A stretch of DNA of 64,000 nucleotides, from positions 1 through 64,000 of the forward strand of contig JAQAZG010000001.1 of NCBI GenBank assembly GCA_027864655.1, written 5' to 3'. The notes beneath the pieces were generated by a model. The model did no database searches. It was not told the DNA's origin and saw only the letters and a list, made by a program, of their open reading frames with translations. Position numbers and translations under genes: made by a program. This DNA comes from Oleispirillum naphthae. Its GTDB lineage: Bacteria > Pseudomonadota > Alphaproteobacteria > Rhodospirillales > Rhodospirillaceae. Positions 48,499-58,471 of the stretch are shown piece by piece. Position 1 is the first letter of the stretch. Every line of letters starts with the position of its first letter.

Positions 48499-49671
48499 AT
48501 GAACGCGACGTTTTGCCAGGCGCCGTTGGCGCCCTATGCCTGTCTGCCCGACCGCAGCCGCGGACGTCTGTTCGACGAGCCCGCGGCGGTCGGGCGTTCG
48601 CCGTTCCAGCGCGACCGCGACCGCATCATCCATGCCGCGGCGTTCCGCCGTTTGTCCTTCAAGACCCAGGTGTTCGTCTACCACGAGGGCGACAGCTACC
48701 GCACGCGGCTGAGCCATTCGCTGGAGGTGGCGCAGATCGCCCGCTCGGTGGCGCGCGAGCTGTGCCTCAACGAGGACCTGGCGGAGGCCCTGGCGCTCGC
48801 CCACGACCTCGGCCATCCGCCGTTCGGCCACGCCGGGGAGGACGTGCTGAAGGTCTGCATGGAGCCGTTCGGCGGCTTCGACCACAATGCGCAGTCGCTC
48901 AAGGTGGTGACCCGGCTGGAGCGCCACTATGCGGATTTCGACGGCCTCAACCTGACGTGGGAGACGCTGGAAGGCCTGGTCAAGCACAACGGCCCGATCG
49001 CCGGCGCGGTGCCGGGCTACATTGCGGAATTCGACGCGGCGTTCCCGCTGGACCTCGCCGGGCATGCCGGCCTGGAGGCGCAGATCGCCGCAGTGGCCGA
49101 CGACATCGCCTACAACAACCACGACATCGCCGACGGCCTGCGCGCCGGGCTGTTCGGCCTCGACGACATCCGCGGCCTGCCCCTGGTGGGGGAGAAGCTG
49201 ACGGAGGTGGAGGCGCGCTACCCCGGCCTCGATGCGCCGCGGGTGATTCACGAGACGATCCGCCGGATGATCAACGCCATGGCCTCCGACGTGGTGGCGA
49301 CGGCGCGCGCCAACCTGGACTCTCTCGGCATTTCCGATACGGCGGAGGTGCGCGCCGCGGGCCGCGCCATCGTCGCCTTCTCGCCCGCGATGCGCGCCGC
49401 CGATCGCGCCTTGAAGGATTTCCTGTTTCCGAATATGTATCGCCACCACAAGGTGATGCGCGCGATCATCAAGGCGCGCCGCGTGGTGGACGACCTGTTC
49501 GGCCTGCTGCTGGCCGAGCCGCGGCTGCTGCCTTCCGACTGGAAGCGCCTCTGCGGCGGCCCGGAGGAGGCGGAAACCGCGGCTGCGGTGTGCGACTACG
49601 TGGCCGGCATGACCGATCGCTTCGCCCTCGACGAACACGCGCGTTTATTCGATCCGAAAGTCAATCCATGA
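48499..49671 (+). CDS. dgt: dGTPase-like HD-domain triphosphohydrolase
   Basis: This 390-residue protein belongs to the dGTPase family. It has '[20 protein letters not shown]' with H73, the HD motif '[10 protein letters not shown]' at 102-111, and a later Asp in '[12 protein letters not shown]'. It hydrolyses dNTPs to nucleosides and triphosphate, controlling dNTP pools. The ATG at 48499 is used; the frame upstream crosses repeat copy B. Its stop overlaps the argS start as ATGA, a coupling common in alphaproteobacteria. Confidence 0.93.
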   Translation: MNATFCQAPLAPYACLPDRSRGRLFDEPAAVGRSPFQRDRDRIIHAAAFRRLSFKTQVFVYHEGDSYRTRLSHSLEVAQIARSVARELCLNEDLAEALALAHDLGHPPFGHAGEDVLKVCMEPFGGFDHNAQSLKVVTRLERHYADFDGLNLTWETLEGLVKHNGPIAGAVPGYIAEFDAAFPLDLAGHAGLEAQIAAVADDIAYNNHDIADGLRAGLFGLDDIRGLPLVGEKLTEVEARYPGLDAPRVIHETIRRMINAMASDVVATARANLDSLGISDTAEVRAAGRAIVAFSPAMRAADRALKDFLFPNMYRHHKVMRAIIKARRVVDDLFGLLLAEPRLLPSDWKRLCGGPEEAETAAAVCDYVAGMTDRFALDEHARLFDPKVNP

Positions 49672-51419
49672 ACCTGTTTGCCGAATTCAAGGCCCGCATC
49701 GCCGATGCGGTCGCCGCCCTGCAAGCCGAAGGCGCGCTGCCGCCGGACCTCGACGCCACGCGCGTTTCCGCCGAGCCGCCGCGCGACGCCGCCCACGGCG
49801 AGGTCTCGACCAACGCCGCCATGGTGCTGGCCAAGCCCGCGGGGATGAAGCCGCGCGACCTCGCGCTTCTGCTCGCCGGCCGCCTCGCCGAGACCGCGGG
49901 GGTGGAAGCCGCGGAGGTGGCGGGGCCGGGGTTCATCAACCTGCGGCTCGCGCCGTCGTTCTGGCACGATCGGTTACGCGACGTGCTGCGCGCCGGCACC
50001 GCCTACGGCGATTCCGCCATGGGCGCGGGGCAGGCGGTGAACGTGGAATACGTCTCCGCCAATCCCACCGGGCCGATGCATGTGGGCCACGGGCGCGGCG
50101 CGGTGGTGGGCGACGTGCTCGCCTCGCTGCTCGCCAAGGCGGGCTATGCGGTGACGCGGGAATACTACGTCAACGACGCGGGCGCGCAGGTGGACGTGCT
50201 GGCGCGCTCCCTGCACCTGCGCTACCGCGAGGCGCTGGGCGAGGAGATCGGCGCAATTCCGGAAGGGCTCTACCCCGGAGACTACCTGGCGCCGGTGGGC
50301 GCGGCGCTGGCCGCGGAGTTCGGCGACCGCTACAAGACCGCGCCGGAAGGCCGGTGGCTGATGCCGTTCCGCGAGCGCGCGGTGGCCGCGATGCTGGCGC
50401 TGATCAAGGACGACCTCGCGGCGCTCGGCGTGTCGCACGACGTGTTCTCCTCCGAGCGCGCACTGGTGCAGGCGGGGGGCGTGCAGGCGGCCTTCGACTA
50501 CCTGAAATCCACCGGCCTGATCTACGAGGGCGTGCTGGAGCCGCCCAAGGGCATGCTGCCGGACGACTGGGAGCCGCGGGAGCAGACGCTGTTCCGCGCC
50601 ACCGCCTTCGGCGACGACGTGGACCGCCCGCTCAAGAAGTCCGACGGCAGCTGGACCTATTTCGCCTCCGACATCGCCTACCACTACGACAAGTACCGCC
50701 GCGGCGCGAAGACGATGATCGACGTGCTGGGGGCGGACCATGGCGGCTACGTCAAGCGGATGACCGCGGCGGTGAAGGCGATCACCGGCGGCGAGGCGAG
50801 CCTCGACGTCAAGCTCTGCCAGATGGTCAACCTGATGCGCGACGGCGAGCCGGTGAAGATGTCGAAGCGCTCGGGCACCTTCGTCACCCTGCGCGAGGTG
50901 ATCGACGACGTCGGCCGCGACGTGGTGCGCTTCATCATGCTGACCCGCAAGAACGACGCGCACCTCGATTTCGACCTCAAGAAGGTCACCGAGCAGTCCA
51001 AGGACAATCCGGTGTTCTACGTGCAGTACGCCCACGCCCGCGCGCATTCGGTGCTGCGCCATGCCGAAGAGGCGTTGCCGGGGGTGGACCTCTCGCCCGA
51101 GCTGCTTGTGACGGCGGACCTTGCGTCCTTGACCGACGAAGCCGAGATTGCTTTGATCAAGCTGCTCGCGGCGTGGCCGCGCATCGTCGAGGGTGCGGCG
51201 GAGGCGCACGAGCCGCACCGCATCGCCTACTACCTCGGCGAGGTCGCGGCGGCCTTCCACAGCCTGTGGAACAAGGGCCGCGAGGCGGCGGAATTGCGGT
51301 TCCTGCTGCCGGACCGTCCGGACGTTTCGGTGGCGCGGGTGGCCCTGGTTCGGGGCATGGCGGCGGTGGTGGCCTCGGGCCTCATGGTGCTCGGCGTCGC
51401 CCCGGTGGAGGAGATGTAA
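49668..51419 (+). CDS. argS: Arginyl-tRNA synthetase
   Basis: This 583-residue class I synthetase has the N-terminal Add-1 domain (about 1-110), the HIGH-type motif HVGH at 138-141 in '[18 protein letters not shown]', and KMSKR at 397-401. It ends in an all-helical anticodon-binding domain ('[20 protein letters not shown]' near 445). It charges tRNA-Arg and needs the tRNA for activation. Its ATG overlaps the dgt stop by 4 bp. It is followed 4 bp later by the SPOR-domain gene, the usual order in this group. Confidence 0.97.
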   Translation: MNLFAEFKARIADAVAALQAEGALPPDLDATRVSAEPPRDAAHGEVSTNAAMVLAKPAGMKPRDLALLLAGRLAETAGVEAAEVAGPGFINLRLAPSFWHDRLRDVLRAGTAYGDSAMGAGQAVNVEYVSANPTGPMHVGHGRGAVVGDVLASLLAKAGYAVTREYYVNDAGAQVDVLARSLHLRYREALGEEIGAIPEGLYPGDYLAPVGAALAAEFGDRYKTAPEGRWLMPFRERAVAAMLALIKDDLAALGVSHDVFSSERALVQAGGVQAAFDYLKSTGLIYEGVLEPPKGMLPDDWEPREQTLFRATAFGDDVDRPLKKSDGSWTYFASDIAYHYDKYRRGAKTMIDVLGADHGGYVKRMTAAVKAITGGEASLDVKLCQMVNLMRDGEPVKMSKRSGTFVTLREVIDDVGRDVVRFIMLTRKNDAHLDFDLKKVTEQSKDNPVFYVQYAHARAHSVLRHAEEALPGVDLSPELLVTADLASLTDEAEIALIKLLAAWPRIVEGAAEAHEPHRIAYYLGEVAAAFHSLWNKGREAAELRFLLPDRPDVSVARVALVRGMAAVVASGLMVLGVAPVEEM

Positions 51420-51423
51420 TCTC

Positions 51424-52272
51424 ATGGCTTCGCAGGACAAGCGGCCCGGCGACGGGTTCGATCTCAGCCTTCTGGAGGGCCTGCGCGAGCGGGTCGGCCA
51501 GGACATGGCGGCGGAGGAGGATTTTCTTCCCGCGCGCTCGGCGAAGAAGAGCCTGCTGTTCGGCGCGCTGATCGGTCTGGCCGCGGCGGCGGGGGCCGCC
51601 TGGTACATTCTCGGCACCGGCGGCGCGGGCAATTCCACCGCGCCGCAGGAGGTGCCGGTGGTGAAGTCGGAAAAGGCGCCGGTGAAGGTGCGCCCGGCGG
51701 ACCCGGGCGGACTGGAGGTGCCGAACCAGGACAAGCTGGTCTACAACCGCGTGGACCAGGGCTCGGTGAAGCCCGAGGTGGAGCACCTGCTGCCGCAGCC
51801 CGTGCAGCCCAAGGACCTGCCCAAGGCGCAGCCCGCCGACAAGCTGGGCGACGGCATGGCGCCGCTGCCCGCCGCCCCGGCCCTGCCGGAAGCGGTGAAG
51901 CCGGTGGAAACCGCCAAGGTGACGCCGCCGCCCGCGGCCAAGCCCGAGCCCAAGGCGGAGACGGAAAAGCCCGCGGCCAAGGCCGAGGCGGCCAAGCCCG
52001 CCGCCGCTCCGGCGAAGGCGGGAAGCGGCGCCTGGCAGGTGCAGCTCGCCGCCCTGCGCGAAGAGGCGCGGGCCGAGACGGAATGGACCCGCGCGGTGAA
52101 GAAGGCGCCGGAGCTCGGCAAGCTGCCGCATCAGGTGATCCGCGCGGACCTCGGCTCCAAGGGGGTGTTCTACCGCCTGCGCGCCGGAGACTTCGCCGCC
52201 CGCGAGCAGGCCGACGCGCTGTGCGACGGCCTCAAGGCGAAGGGCGTGGGCTGTGTCGTCGCGAAGCGCTGA
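51424..52272 (+). CDS. SPOR-domain cell-division/peptidoglycan-binding protein
   Basis: This 282-residue protein has a cytoplasmic N-terminus, one membrane helix (about 42-62), a Lys/Pro/Ala-rich periplasmic linker (about 70-200) and a C-terminal SPOR domain (about 203-282). The SPOR domain contains 'WQVQLAALREEARAE' and 'FYRLRAGDFAAREQADALCDGLKA'. SPOR domains bind glycan strands lacking peptide stems at the septum. It lies between argS and nagZ, which is typical. The ATG follows a GGAGGAG sequence at the end of argS. Its end overlaps the nagZ start by 20 bp. Confidence 0.9.
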   Translation: MASQDKRPGDGFDLSLLEGLRERVGQDMAAEEDFLPARSAKKSLLFGALIGLAAAAGAAWYILGTGGAGNSTAPQEVPVVKSEKAPVKVRPADPGGLEVPNQDKLVYNRVDQGSVKPEVEHLLPQPVQPKDLPKAQPADKLGDGMAPLPAAPALPEAVKPVETAKVTPPPAAKPEPKAETEKPAAKAEAAKPAAAPAKAGSGAWQVQLAALREEARAETEWTRAVKKAPELGKLPHQVIRADLGSKGVFYRLRAGDFAAREQADALCDGLKAKGVGCVVAKR

Positions 52273-53305
52273 CGCGCAGGCGCAAACCGGCGGAGGCATC
52301 GCCTCCGCCGCGATTTTCGGTTGCCGCGGCACCCGCCTCGCCGCCGAGGAGGCGGCGTTCTTTTCCGAGGTAAAACCCTTCGGATTCATACTGTTCTCAC
52401 GCAATATCGAGACGCCGGATCAAGTTCGCGCGCTGGTCGCCGGGCTGCGCGCCACGGTGGGGCGGGCGGATGCGCCGGTGCTGATCGATCAGGAAGGCGG
52501 GCGCGTGCAGCGCCTCAAGCCGCCGCACTGGCGGCAGGCGCCCTGCGCCGCCGCGCTGGCGGCGCTGCCCGGCGCGCGGGCGGCGGCGGCGGCCTGGCTC
52601 AATGCGCGGCTGATCGGCCGCGAGCTTGCGGCGCTCGGCATCACCGTGGACTGCGCCCCGGTGCTGGACGTGGCGCGGCCGGAAACCCACGGCGTGATCG
52701 GCGACCGCGCCTATTCCGGCGATCCCGCCCGCGTCGCGGCGCTGGGCGCGGCGGTGTGCCGCGGCCTGCGCGACGAGGGGGTGCATCCGGTGGTCAAGCA
52801 CATCCCCGGCCACGGCCGCGCGGTGGCGGACAGCCACCTCGACCTGCCGGTGGTGGACGCCCCGGCGGACGCGCTGCGGGCGCTCGACTTCGCGCCGTTC
52901 CGCGCGCTCGCGGACGAGGACTGGGGGATGACCGCGCACATCGTCTACACCGCGTTCGACGCGGCGGCCCCCGCCACCTGCTCGCGCGCGGTGGTGGAGG
53001 GGGTGATCCGCGGCGAGATCGGATTCGCCGGCCTTCTGATGAGCGACGACCTGTCGATGAAGGCGCTCTCCGGCGATTTCGCGGCGCGCACCCGCGCGGC
53101 GCTCGGCGCGGGCTGCGACATGGTGCTGCACTGCAACGGCGAGATGGCGGAAATGCGCGCAGTGGCGCAGGCCCTGCCGCCGCTTTCCGCCCGCGCCTGG
53201 GCGCGCTTCGCGGCGGCGGAGCGGCGGCGTCTGGACGCCGCGGCCGCGGCGGAGGAGAATGCCACGGACGAACTGGCCGCGCGGCTTGCCGCCGCGATGG
53301 CGTGA
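52253..53305 (+). CDS. nagZ: Beta-N-acetylhexosaminidase
   Basis: This 350-residue glycoside hydrolase family 3 enzyme has 'PVLIDQEGGRVQRL' near 77, the family motif KHIPGHG at 182-188 followed by 'ADSHLDLPVV', and the nucleophile Asp265 in 'LLMSDDLSM'. It removes GlcNAc from cytoplasmic anhydro-muropeptides in cell-wall recycling. Start is taken as the GTG at 52253, inside the SPOR gene; the N-terminal few residues are uncertain. Neighbours place it in a conserved cell-wall and segregation block. Confidence 0.93.
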   Translation: MSSRSADAQAQTGGGIASAAIFGCRGTRLAAEEAAFFSEVKPFGFILFSRNIETPDQVRALVAGLRATVGRADAPVLIDQEGGRVQRLKPPHWRQAPCAAALAALPGARAAAAAWLNARLIGRELAALGITVDCAPVLDVARPETHGVIGDRAYSGDPARVAALGAAVCRGLRDEGVHPVVKHIPGHGRAVADSHLDLPVVDAPADALRALDFAPFRALADEDWGMTAHIVYTAFDAAAPATCSRAVVEGVIRGEIGFAGLLMSDDLSMKALSGDFAARTRAALGAGCDMVLHCNGEMAEMRAVAQALPPLSARAWARFAAAERRRLDAAAAAEENATDELAARLAAAMA

Positions 53306-53322
53306 ACGGAGGGGGCGGGGGA

Positions 53323-54120
53323 GTGGGCGACGCGCCGCGCAGTCCGGAGACCGACGACGGCTGGGAGAACGGGATTCCCCCGGCGATGCCTTCCGACGTG
53401 CTGCTGCTCGACATCGACGGCTTCGAGGGGCCGATCGACCTGCTGCTGACCCTGGCGCGCGACCAGAAGGTGGACCTGCGGCGGATTTCCATTCTGCAAC
53501 TGGCGGAGCAGTACCTCCTCTTCGTCGCCGAGGCGCGCCGCCGCAACCTCGAACTCGCCGCCGACTACCTGGTGATGGCGGCGTGGCTCGCCTACCTGAA
53601 ATCCCGCCTGCTGATCCCCGAGGCCCCGGGAGAGGAGGAACCTTCCGGCGCGGAAATGGCCGCGGCGCTCGCCTTCCACCTGCAGCGCCTGGACGCCATG
53701 CGCAAGGCCGGGGCGGCGCTGTTCGCCCGGCCGCGCCTGGGGGAGTCGGTGTTCGCGCGCGGCGCGCCGGAAGGGCTGCGCGACGTGACCAGGCCGATCT
53801 ACGACCTGCGCCTCTACGACCTGCTTTCCGCCTACGGCGCGTTCCACGGCCGCAAGACCGAAACCCGCCTGGAAATCGGCGAGGCCAAGCTCTATTCGGT
53901 GGACGAGGCGCTGGCGCGGCTGTCCTACCTCATCGGCGCCGCGGCGGACTGGCAGAAGCTGGAGGCGTTCCTGCCGCCCGGCCTCGCCGATCCGCTCTAC
54001 CGCCGCTCCGCCATCGGCGCGACCCTGGTCGCGGCGCTGGAGCTGGTGCGCCAGGGGCGCATCGTGGTGCGCCAGGACGGCGGGGCGTTCTCGCCGATCC
54101 GCTTGCGAAAGGCTCCCTGA
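53323..54120 (+). CDS. scpA: Segregation and condensation protein A
   Basis: This 265-residue kleisin has the ScpA opening 'FEGPIDLLLTLARDQKVDLRRISI' near 35 and 'YLVMAAWLAYLKSRLLIPE' near 85. A C-terminal winged-helix part ('ATLVAALELVRQGRI') binds Smc. It bridges Smc heads with ScpB in the condensin complex. The start is GTG at 53323 because a GGAGGGGGCGGGGGA purine tract precedes it; a GTG at 53302 is possible. Its stop and the scpB start share one base (TGATG). Confidence 0.93.
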   Translation: MGDAPRSPETDDGWENGIPPAMPSDVLLLDIDGFEGPIDLLLTLARDQKVDLRRISILQLAEQYLLFVAEARRRNLELAADYLVMAAWLAYLKSRLLIPEAPGEEEPSGAEMAAALAFHLQRLDAMRKAGAALFARPRLGESVFARGAPEGLRDVTRPIYDLRLYDLLSAYGAFHGRKTETRLEIGEAKLYSVDEALARLSYLIGAAADWQKLEAFLPPGLADPLYRRSAIGATLVAALELVRQGRIVVRQDGGAFSPIRLRKAP

Positions 54121-54770
54121 TGACCGAACCCGCAGAAACCCCCGACGCCTTCGACGCCGAGCGCCTGATCGAGGCGGTGCTGTTCGCCTCCGCCGAGCCG
54201 GTGACGGAAGCCGCGCTTGCCGCCCGCCTGCCCGAAGGCTGCGACCTCGCCGCGGCGCTCGAAGCGCTCGCCGCGCGCTATGCCGGGCGCGGCGTCGAGG
54301 TGGTGCGCCGCGGCAACGCCTGGGCGCTGCGCACCGCGCCGGACCTCGCGCCGCGCCTGCACCTCGAGGTGCCGCAGCAGAAAAAGTTCTCCCGCGCCGC
54401 CATCGAGGTGCTGGCGATCGTCGCCTACCACCAGCCGGTGACCCGCGCCGAAATCGAGGAGATGCGCGGCGTGGCGCTGAGCCGGGGGACTCTCGACGTG
54501 CTGCTGGAGGCGGGCTGGGTGCGCCCGGCGGGGCGGCGGCAGACCCCGGGCAGGCCGATGACCTGGGCGACCTCGCCGGGCTTCCTCGACCACTTCGGTT
54601 TGCAGGGCCTCGCCGACCTGCCGGGGGTGGAGGAGCTGAAGGCCGCGGGCCTCCTGGATACCCGCCCGGCGATGATCGCCTACGCGGCGCAGAGCGAGGA
54701 AGACCTGGAGCTTCCCCTCGGCGGCGACGACAGCCTGCTGCTCGGCGTCCCGGACGAGGACGAGGAGTAG
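54120..54770 (+). CDS. scpB: Segregation and condensation protein B
   Basis: This 216-residue protein is the winged-helix partner of ScpA. Family features are 'AERLIEAVLFASAEPVTEAALA' near 15, 'FSRAAIEVLAIVAYHQPVTRAEIEEMRGV' near 90-120 and 'GRPMTWATSPGFLDHFGL' near 145, with a short acidic tail. It dimerises and stabilises the Smc-ScpA complex. The ATG overlaps the scpA stop. In many alphaproteobacteria tatA follows; here about 5 kb of other genes intervene. Confidence 0.94.
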   Translation: MTEPAETPDAFDAERLIEAVLFASAEPVTEAALAARLPEGCDLAAALEALAARYAGRGVEVVRRGNAWALRTAPDLAPRLHLEVPQQKKFSRAAIEVLAIVAYHQPVTRAEIEEMRGVALSRGTLDVLLEAGWVRPAGRRQTPGRPMTWATSPGFLDHFGLQGLADLPGVEELKAAGLLDTRPAMIAYAAQSEEDLELPLGGDDSLLLGVPDEDEE

Positions 54771-54779
54771 GCGGAAGGG

Positions 54780-54806
54780 CCGCGCGCCCCCCCGCGAAGT
54801 TTTTAA
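54780..54806 (-). repeat. Possible fragment of the dispersed repeat
   Basis: On the minus strand AAAAACTTCGCGGGGG resembles block 1 of repeat copies A and B. Only this block is present, in the 32-bp gap between the convergent scpB and radical SAM genes. It is short enough to be chance. Confidence 0.35.
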
Positions 54807-56179
54807 GCGGCGCTTTCCGCCCGCGCTGCGGCGAGGCAGGTGTCCAGGGCGGCGCGTTCCTCGGCGGAGAGGGAGTCGTCGCCTTGCCCGCTTTCCAGGT
54901 GCGGCATCGCCTCGGCGGGCAACCCGGCGAGGAACAGCGCGACCCCGAGGTCGAGGCGGTTGCGCGCCGAGGGGTCGCGATCCACGGCGCGGAGGAAGCG
55001 TTGCGCCGCGCGCCAGGGGCGGTTGATTTCCAGGAGCGCCATGCCCTCCGCCGACCAGTCTTCCGCGGCGCCGCTCCGCATGCGGCGGCGCACCAGTTCG
55101 GCGAAGGCGTCGGGCGGCGGCGCGTCGGGGCCGCAGGCCTCTTCTCGCAGCGTTTGGATGTCGAAGAGGCGGCAGAACGGGTCGGCGAACAGCGGGTCGC
55201 GCAGCACCTCCAGCAGGGCGGCGTGCTCCGGATGCGCCGGGGTGGAGAGGTCGCAATCGGCATAGTGCGGCCCGAGGTGGGAGCCGGTGTTCCGGATCAG
55301 GTAGAACAGCGCGTGGTCGCACCCCACGGAGCGGGCAAGCCGGGCGAATTCGGCCATTTCCACGTAGTTGTCGGCCTGCACCGTCATGTTGAGTTCGAAC
55401 AGGCGCACCGCGCCGCGGGCGCGCATCTCGCCGATGAAGGCGAGGTTGCGCAGCAGTTGCTCCCAGCGGCCCGGCGGGCGCAGCCGCGCGTAGGTGAAGG
55501 CGGAGGCGGCATCCACCGAGACGCACACGGTGATCTCATGGCGTTCCAGCCCCTCGTAGGCCTGCCAGGTTTTCTCGCTCATCAGCACGGCGTTGGTGTA
55601 GAGCGCGAGGTGCAGGGGCGGACAGCCGTCCTCGGCGAGGGCGGAGAGGATGGAACGGTAGTGCGGGCTGGCCCACGGGTCGCCCTGACCCGCCACCGAA
55701 AGCTTGCGCAAATCCCCGGAGGCGACGGCGGGCAGCACCACCCGCTCGGCGACGCGGTTGAGGCGCTGCTTCTGCGCGCCGGAGGCGGCGATCAGGCCGC
55801 TGCGGCAGGACGGGCAGGCGAGGTTGCAGGTGGCGTCGTGGGCGAGGAAGAGGTGGCGCGGCCCTTTTTCCATCACCGTCGCGCCGTTGTCGATGGCGGC
55901 GCGCAGGTGCGGTTCGGAAACCTCGCCGCGATGGGGCAGGGCGCCGTTGACGATCATCGCGCAGCGGTCCTTGCGGCAGTGGCGGAAACTGCCGTCGAGG
56001 ATGGAGCGGCGCATCTCTTGCGCAAGCGCGCCGTTCCAGATGGCGGAGAGGTCGGCGGCGTGGACGTTGCCGAGGCGCAGGTCCACCCATAGCGAGCAGC
56101 AGGGGGAAACCCTGCCGTCGAGGAGTATCTCGAAGTGTTCGAAGGGCTCGGCGCAGAACCGGCCGGCGAGATCGTGCAT
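54803..56179 (-). CDS. Radical SAM protein with N-terminal SPASM-like cluster and C-terminal repeats
   Basis: This 458-residue protein has an unusual order. A SPASM-like cysteine set (C9, C27, C28, C68, C73, around 'LDGRVSPCCSLW' and 'LGNVHAADLSAIWNGA') comes before the radical SAM core with C118-x3-C122-x2-C125. The tail (about 375-458) looks TPR-like. Radical SAM enzymes cleave SAM to start radical chemistry; SPASM clusters often accompany peptide or sugar modification. The substrate is unknown and no peptide precursor was noticed nearby. The ATG at 56179 follows GGGGGGAAAG; the frame upstream is a shadow. It is convergent with scpB. Confidence 0.85.
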   Translation of the reverse strand: MHDLAGRFCAEPFEHFEILLDGRVSPCCSLWVDLRLGNVHAADLSAIWNGALAQEMRRSILDGSFRHCRKDRCAMIVNGALPHRGEVSEPHLRAAIDNGATVMEKGPRHLFLAHDATCNLACPSCRSGLIAASGAQKQRLNRVAERVVLPAVASGDLRKLSVAGQGDPWASPHYRSILSALAEDGCPPLHLALYTNAVLMSEKTWQAYEGLERHEITVCVSVDAASAFTYARLRPPGRWEQLLRNLAFIGEMRARGAVRLFELNMTVQADNYVEMAEFARLARSVGCDHALFYLIRNTGSHLGPHYADCDLSTPAHPEHAALLEVLRDPLFADPFCRLFDIQTLREEACGPDAPPPDAFAELVRRRMRSGAAEDWSAEGMALLEINRPWRAAQRFLRAVDRDPSARNRLDLGVALFLAGLPAEAMPHLESGQGDDSLSAEERAALDTCLAAARAESAA

Positions 56180-56244
56180 GGCTTTCCCCCCGTGCGTATC
56201 CGTTCCCTGATACGCGGGCGGGCGGGAAAAACTGGCGCAAAACC

Positions 56245-56901
56245 TCAGGCGGGGCGCGCGTGGTTGCGCAGGAAGGCGGAGACCGCGTAGTCCGCCTTGG
56301 CGGCGAGGTCCTTTTCGCTCCAGCGGCTTTGCAGGCCCATCATGTTGCGGATCAGGATGTGGCCGTTGAGCATGCCGAAAAAGCTTTCCGCGGCGAGCAT
56401 CGGGTCCGGCACGTTCAGGCGGCCGATCTCGTGCTGGCGGGCGAGGTAGGCGGCGAACTGCCGGGTGCCGCGGCGCGGCCCGTTGTCGTAGAACTGCTCG
56501 CACATTTCCGAAGCCCCGCCCGCCCCGATCGCCGCCGACATCATCATGCGGTAGACCTTGGCGATGCGCTCGCCGGAGAGCAGGCCGAGCAGCTCGCGGG
56601 CGATGGCGGCGAGCACGGCGCGCGGCTCCGCGTCGTCGCGCGCCTCGTCGATCGCGGCGACGACGATCTCCGAATGCCCGGCGACCACCGCGCCGAACAG
56701 CTGTTCCTTGGTGGAGAAGAGGTTGTAGATGGTCTGCTTCGCCACCCCGGCCGCGGCTGCGATGGTCTCCATGGAGACGCCGTAGCCCTGTTCGAGGAAC
56801 AGCGCGCAGGCGGCGCCGACGATCGCCTCGCGCTTGCCGGGGTCGGGCTTGCGGCCGCGGCAGGCGGGCATGGAAGGGCAGGAGGCGGCGGTTTCGGTCA
56901 T
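56245..56901 (-). CDS. TetR-family transcriptional repressor of emrAB
   Basis: This 218-residue regulator has a TetR-type helix-turn-helix at about 22-66 ('REAIVGAACALFLEQGYGVSMETIAAAAGVAKQTIYNLFSTKEQL') and a C-terminal ligand domain. It is last in the emrA-emrB-tetR unit, 10 bp after emrB, so it probably limits its own expression. Two TGGAC-N6-GTCCA palindromes upstream of emrA are its likely operators. A hydrophobic drug or metabolite exported by EmrAB would be the natural inducer. Confidence 0.92.
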   Translation of the reverse strand: MTETAASCPSMPACRGRKPDPGKREAIVGAACALFLEQGYGVSMETIAAAAGVAKQTIYNLFSTKEQLFGAVVAGHSEIVVAAIDEARDDAEPRAVLAAIARELLGLLSGERIAKVYRMMMSAAIGAGGASEMCEQFYDNGPRRGTRQFAAYLARQHEIGRLNVPDPMLAAESFFGMLNGHILIRNMMGLQSRWSEKDLAAKADYAVSAFLRNHARPA

Positions 56902-56911
56902 CGGGGGCCTC

Positions 56912-58465
56912 TCAGTGTCCGGCGGCGGCGGCCTGCTTCGGCTTGCGGGCGAGCAGAACGATCCCCACCGCTGCCAGGGAAATCATCGACATGGTGAAGA
57001 ATACATCGCCGAAGGTGATTACGGTGGCCTGTTTTTGCACCATCCGCGCGATCGTCTTGGCCGCTGCGGCGGTGGCGTCGATGCCGGGGTCGCGGGCGGC
57101 GAAGTGCTGCGTCAGGCCGCTCATCGCCTCCTGCACCGCGACGCGGGAGGGGCTGATGTGCTCGCCGATGCGCGCCCAGTGCAGGGCGCCGCGCTGGTCC
57201 AGCATGGTGGTGATCCCGGCCAGGCCGAAGGCGCCGCCGAGGTTGCGCATCAGGTTGTAGAGGCCCGAGGCGTTCTTCAGCCGTTCCGGCGGCAGGGTGC
57301 CGAGCGCCAGCACGTTGGCCGGGATGATGGTGAACATGAAGCCCATGCCGCGCAGGATCTGCGGCACGACGAACTGGTCGAAGTCCCAGTCCGCGGTGAT
57401 GCCGGAGGAGACCAGCCAGTTGGAGGCGGCGAGCAGCGAGAAGCCGCAGCAGAGGAGGACGCGCGGGTCCACCCGGCGCGACAGGTTGCCGACCACCGGC
57501 GCGGAGAGGAACTGCGACAACCCGGTGACCAGCATCACCCCGCCGATCTGCATCGCGTTCAGGCCCCGCACCCGGCCGAGGAACTGCGGCTGCAGGTAGA
57601 CCAGGCCGTAGAGCGCGATGCCGAGGACGAAGCTGAACACGCAGCCGGAGGCGAAATTGCGGTCGGAGAAGGCGCGCAGATCGACGATCGGGTTGTCCGC
57701 GGTGAGGGTGCGCCAGAAGAAGCCGACCCCGGCGAGCGCGGAGACCACCGCGCAGACGAGGATCGCGTCGTCGGCGAACCAGTCGTTGCGCGCGCCGTCC
57801 TCCAGCACGAAGTCGAGGCAGCCGAGAAATGCGGCCATCAGCACCAGGCCGAGCACGTCGAGGCGGCGGATCAGCTCCAGTTGCGGCTTGTCCACGTCCA
57901 TGAACGCGGCGACGGTGAGGGTGACGACGATCCCCGGCACCACGTTGGCGAGGAACAGCCAGTGCCACGAGAAGGTCTCGGTGAGCCAGCCGCCGAGGGT
58001 GGGGCCGATGGTCGGCGCGATGGTGGCGACGAGGCCGATCATCACGGTGACCGAGGCCTGGCGGCTGCGCGGCATCACGGTATAGGCGGCGGCGAACACC
58101 GAGGGGATCATCGCGCCGCCGATGAAGCCCTGGATGACGCGCAGCACGATCATCTGGTTCATGTTCTGCGCCATCGCGCAGCCCATGCTGGCGAGGGTGA
58201 ACCCGGCGGCGGAGATGACGAAGCTCCAGCGCGTGCCGAGCGCGCGGGAGAGGTATCCCGACAGCGGGATCATGATCACTTCGGCGATCAGATAGGCGTT
58301 CTGCACCCAGACGATCTCGTCGGCGGAGGCGGCGAGCCCGGCCTGGATCTCGGCCAGCGACGCGGCGACGATCTGGATGTCGAGAATCGCCATGAACATC
58401 CCCAGCACCATGGCGAGGAAGCCGATCAGCAGGCGCGGCGGGATTTTTTCGCGGGGGGCGGCCAT
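56912..58465 (-). CDS. emrB: DHA2-family multidrug exporter, EmrB type
   Basis: This 517-residue protein has 14 predicted membrane helices and the DHA2 motifs: 'LGMFMAILDIQIVAASLAEIQAGL' in helix 1, 'SGYLSRALGTRWSF' (motif A), 'RVIQGFIGGAMIPSVF' and 'IAPTIGPTLGGWL' (motif C). It exports hydrophobic compounds in exchange for protons, using EmrA as the periplasmic bridge. The ATG at 58465 lies 6 bp after the emrA stop, showing one transcript. An outer-membrane partner could be the TolC encoded at 41534. Confidence 0.94.
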   Translation of the reverse strand: MAAPREKIPPRLLIGFLAMVLGMFMAILDIQIVAASLAEIQAGLAASADEIVWVQNAYLIAEVIMIPLSGYLSRALGTRWSFVISAAGFTLASMGCAMAQNMNQMIVLRVIQGFIGGAMIPSVFAAAYTVMPRSRQASVTVMIGLVATIAPTIGPTLGGWLTETFSWHWLFLANVVPGIVVTLTVAAFMDVDKPQLELIRRLDVLGLVLMAAFLGCLDFVLEDGARNDWFADDAILVCAVVSALAGVGFFWRTLTADNPIVDLRAFSDRNFASGCVFSFVLGIALYGLVYLQPQFLGRVRGLNAMQIGGVMLVTGLSQFLSAPVVGNLSRRVDPRVLLCCGFSLLAASNWLVSSGITADWDFDQFVVPQILRGMGFMFTIIPANVLALGTLPPERLKNASGLYNLMRNLGGAFGLAGITTMLDQRGALHWARIGEHISPSRVAVQEAMSGLTQHFAARDPGIDATAAAAKTIARMVQKQATVITFGDVFFTMSMISLAAVGIVLLARKPKQAAAAGH

Positions 58466-58471
58466 GGCCGG

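Noticed and set aside
54780-54806. Treating this as a full third copy of the dispersed repeat
   Set aside because: Only one of three blocks is present, so it is listed as a possible fragment at low confidence.
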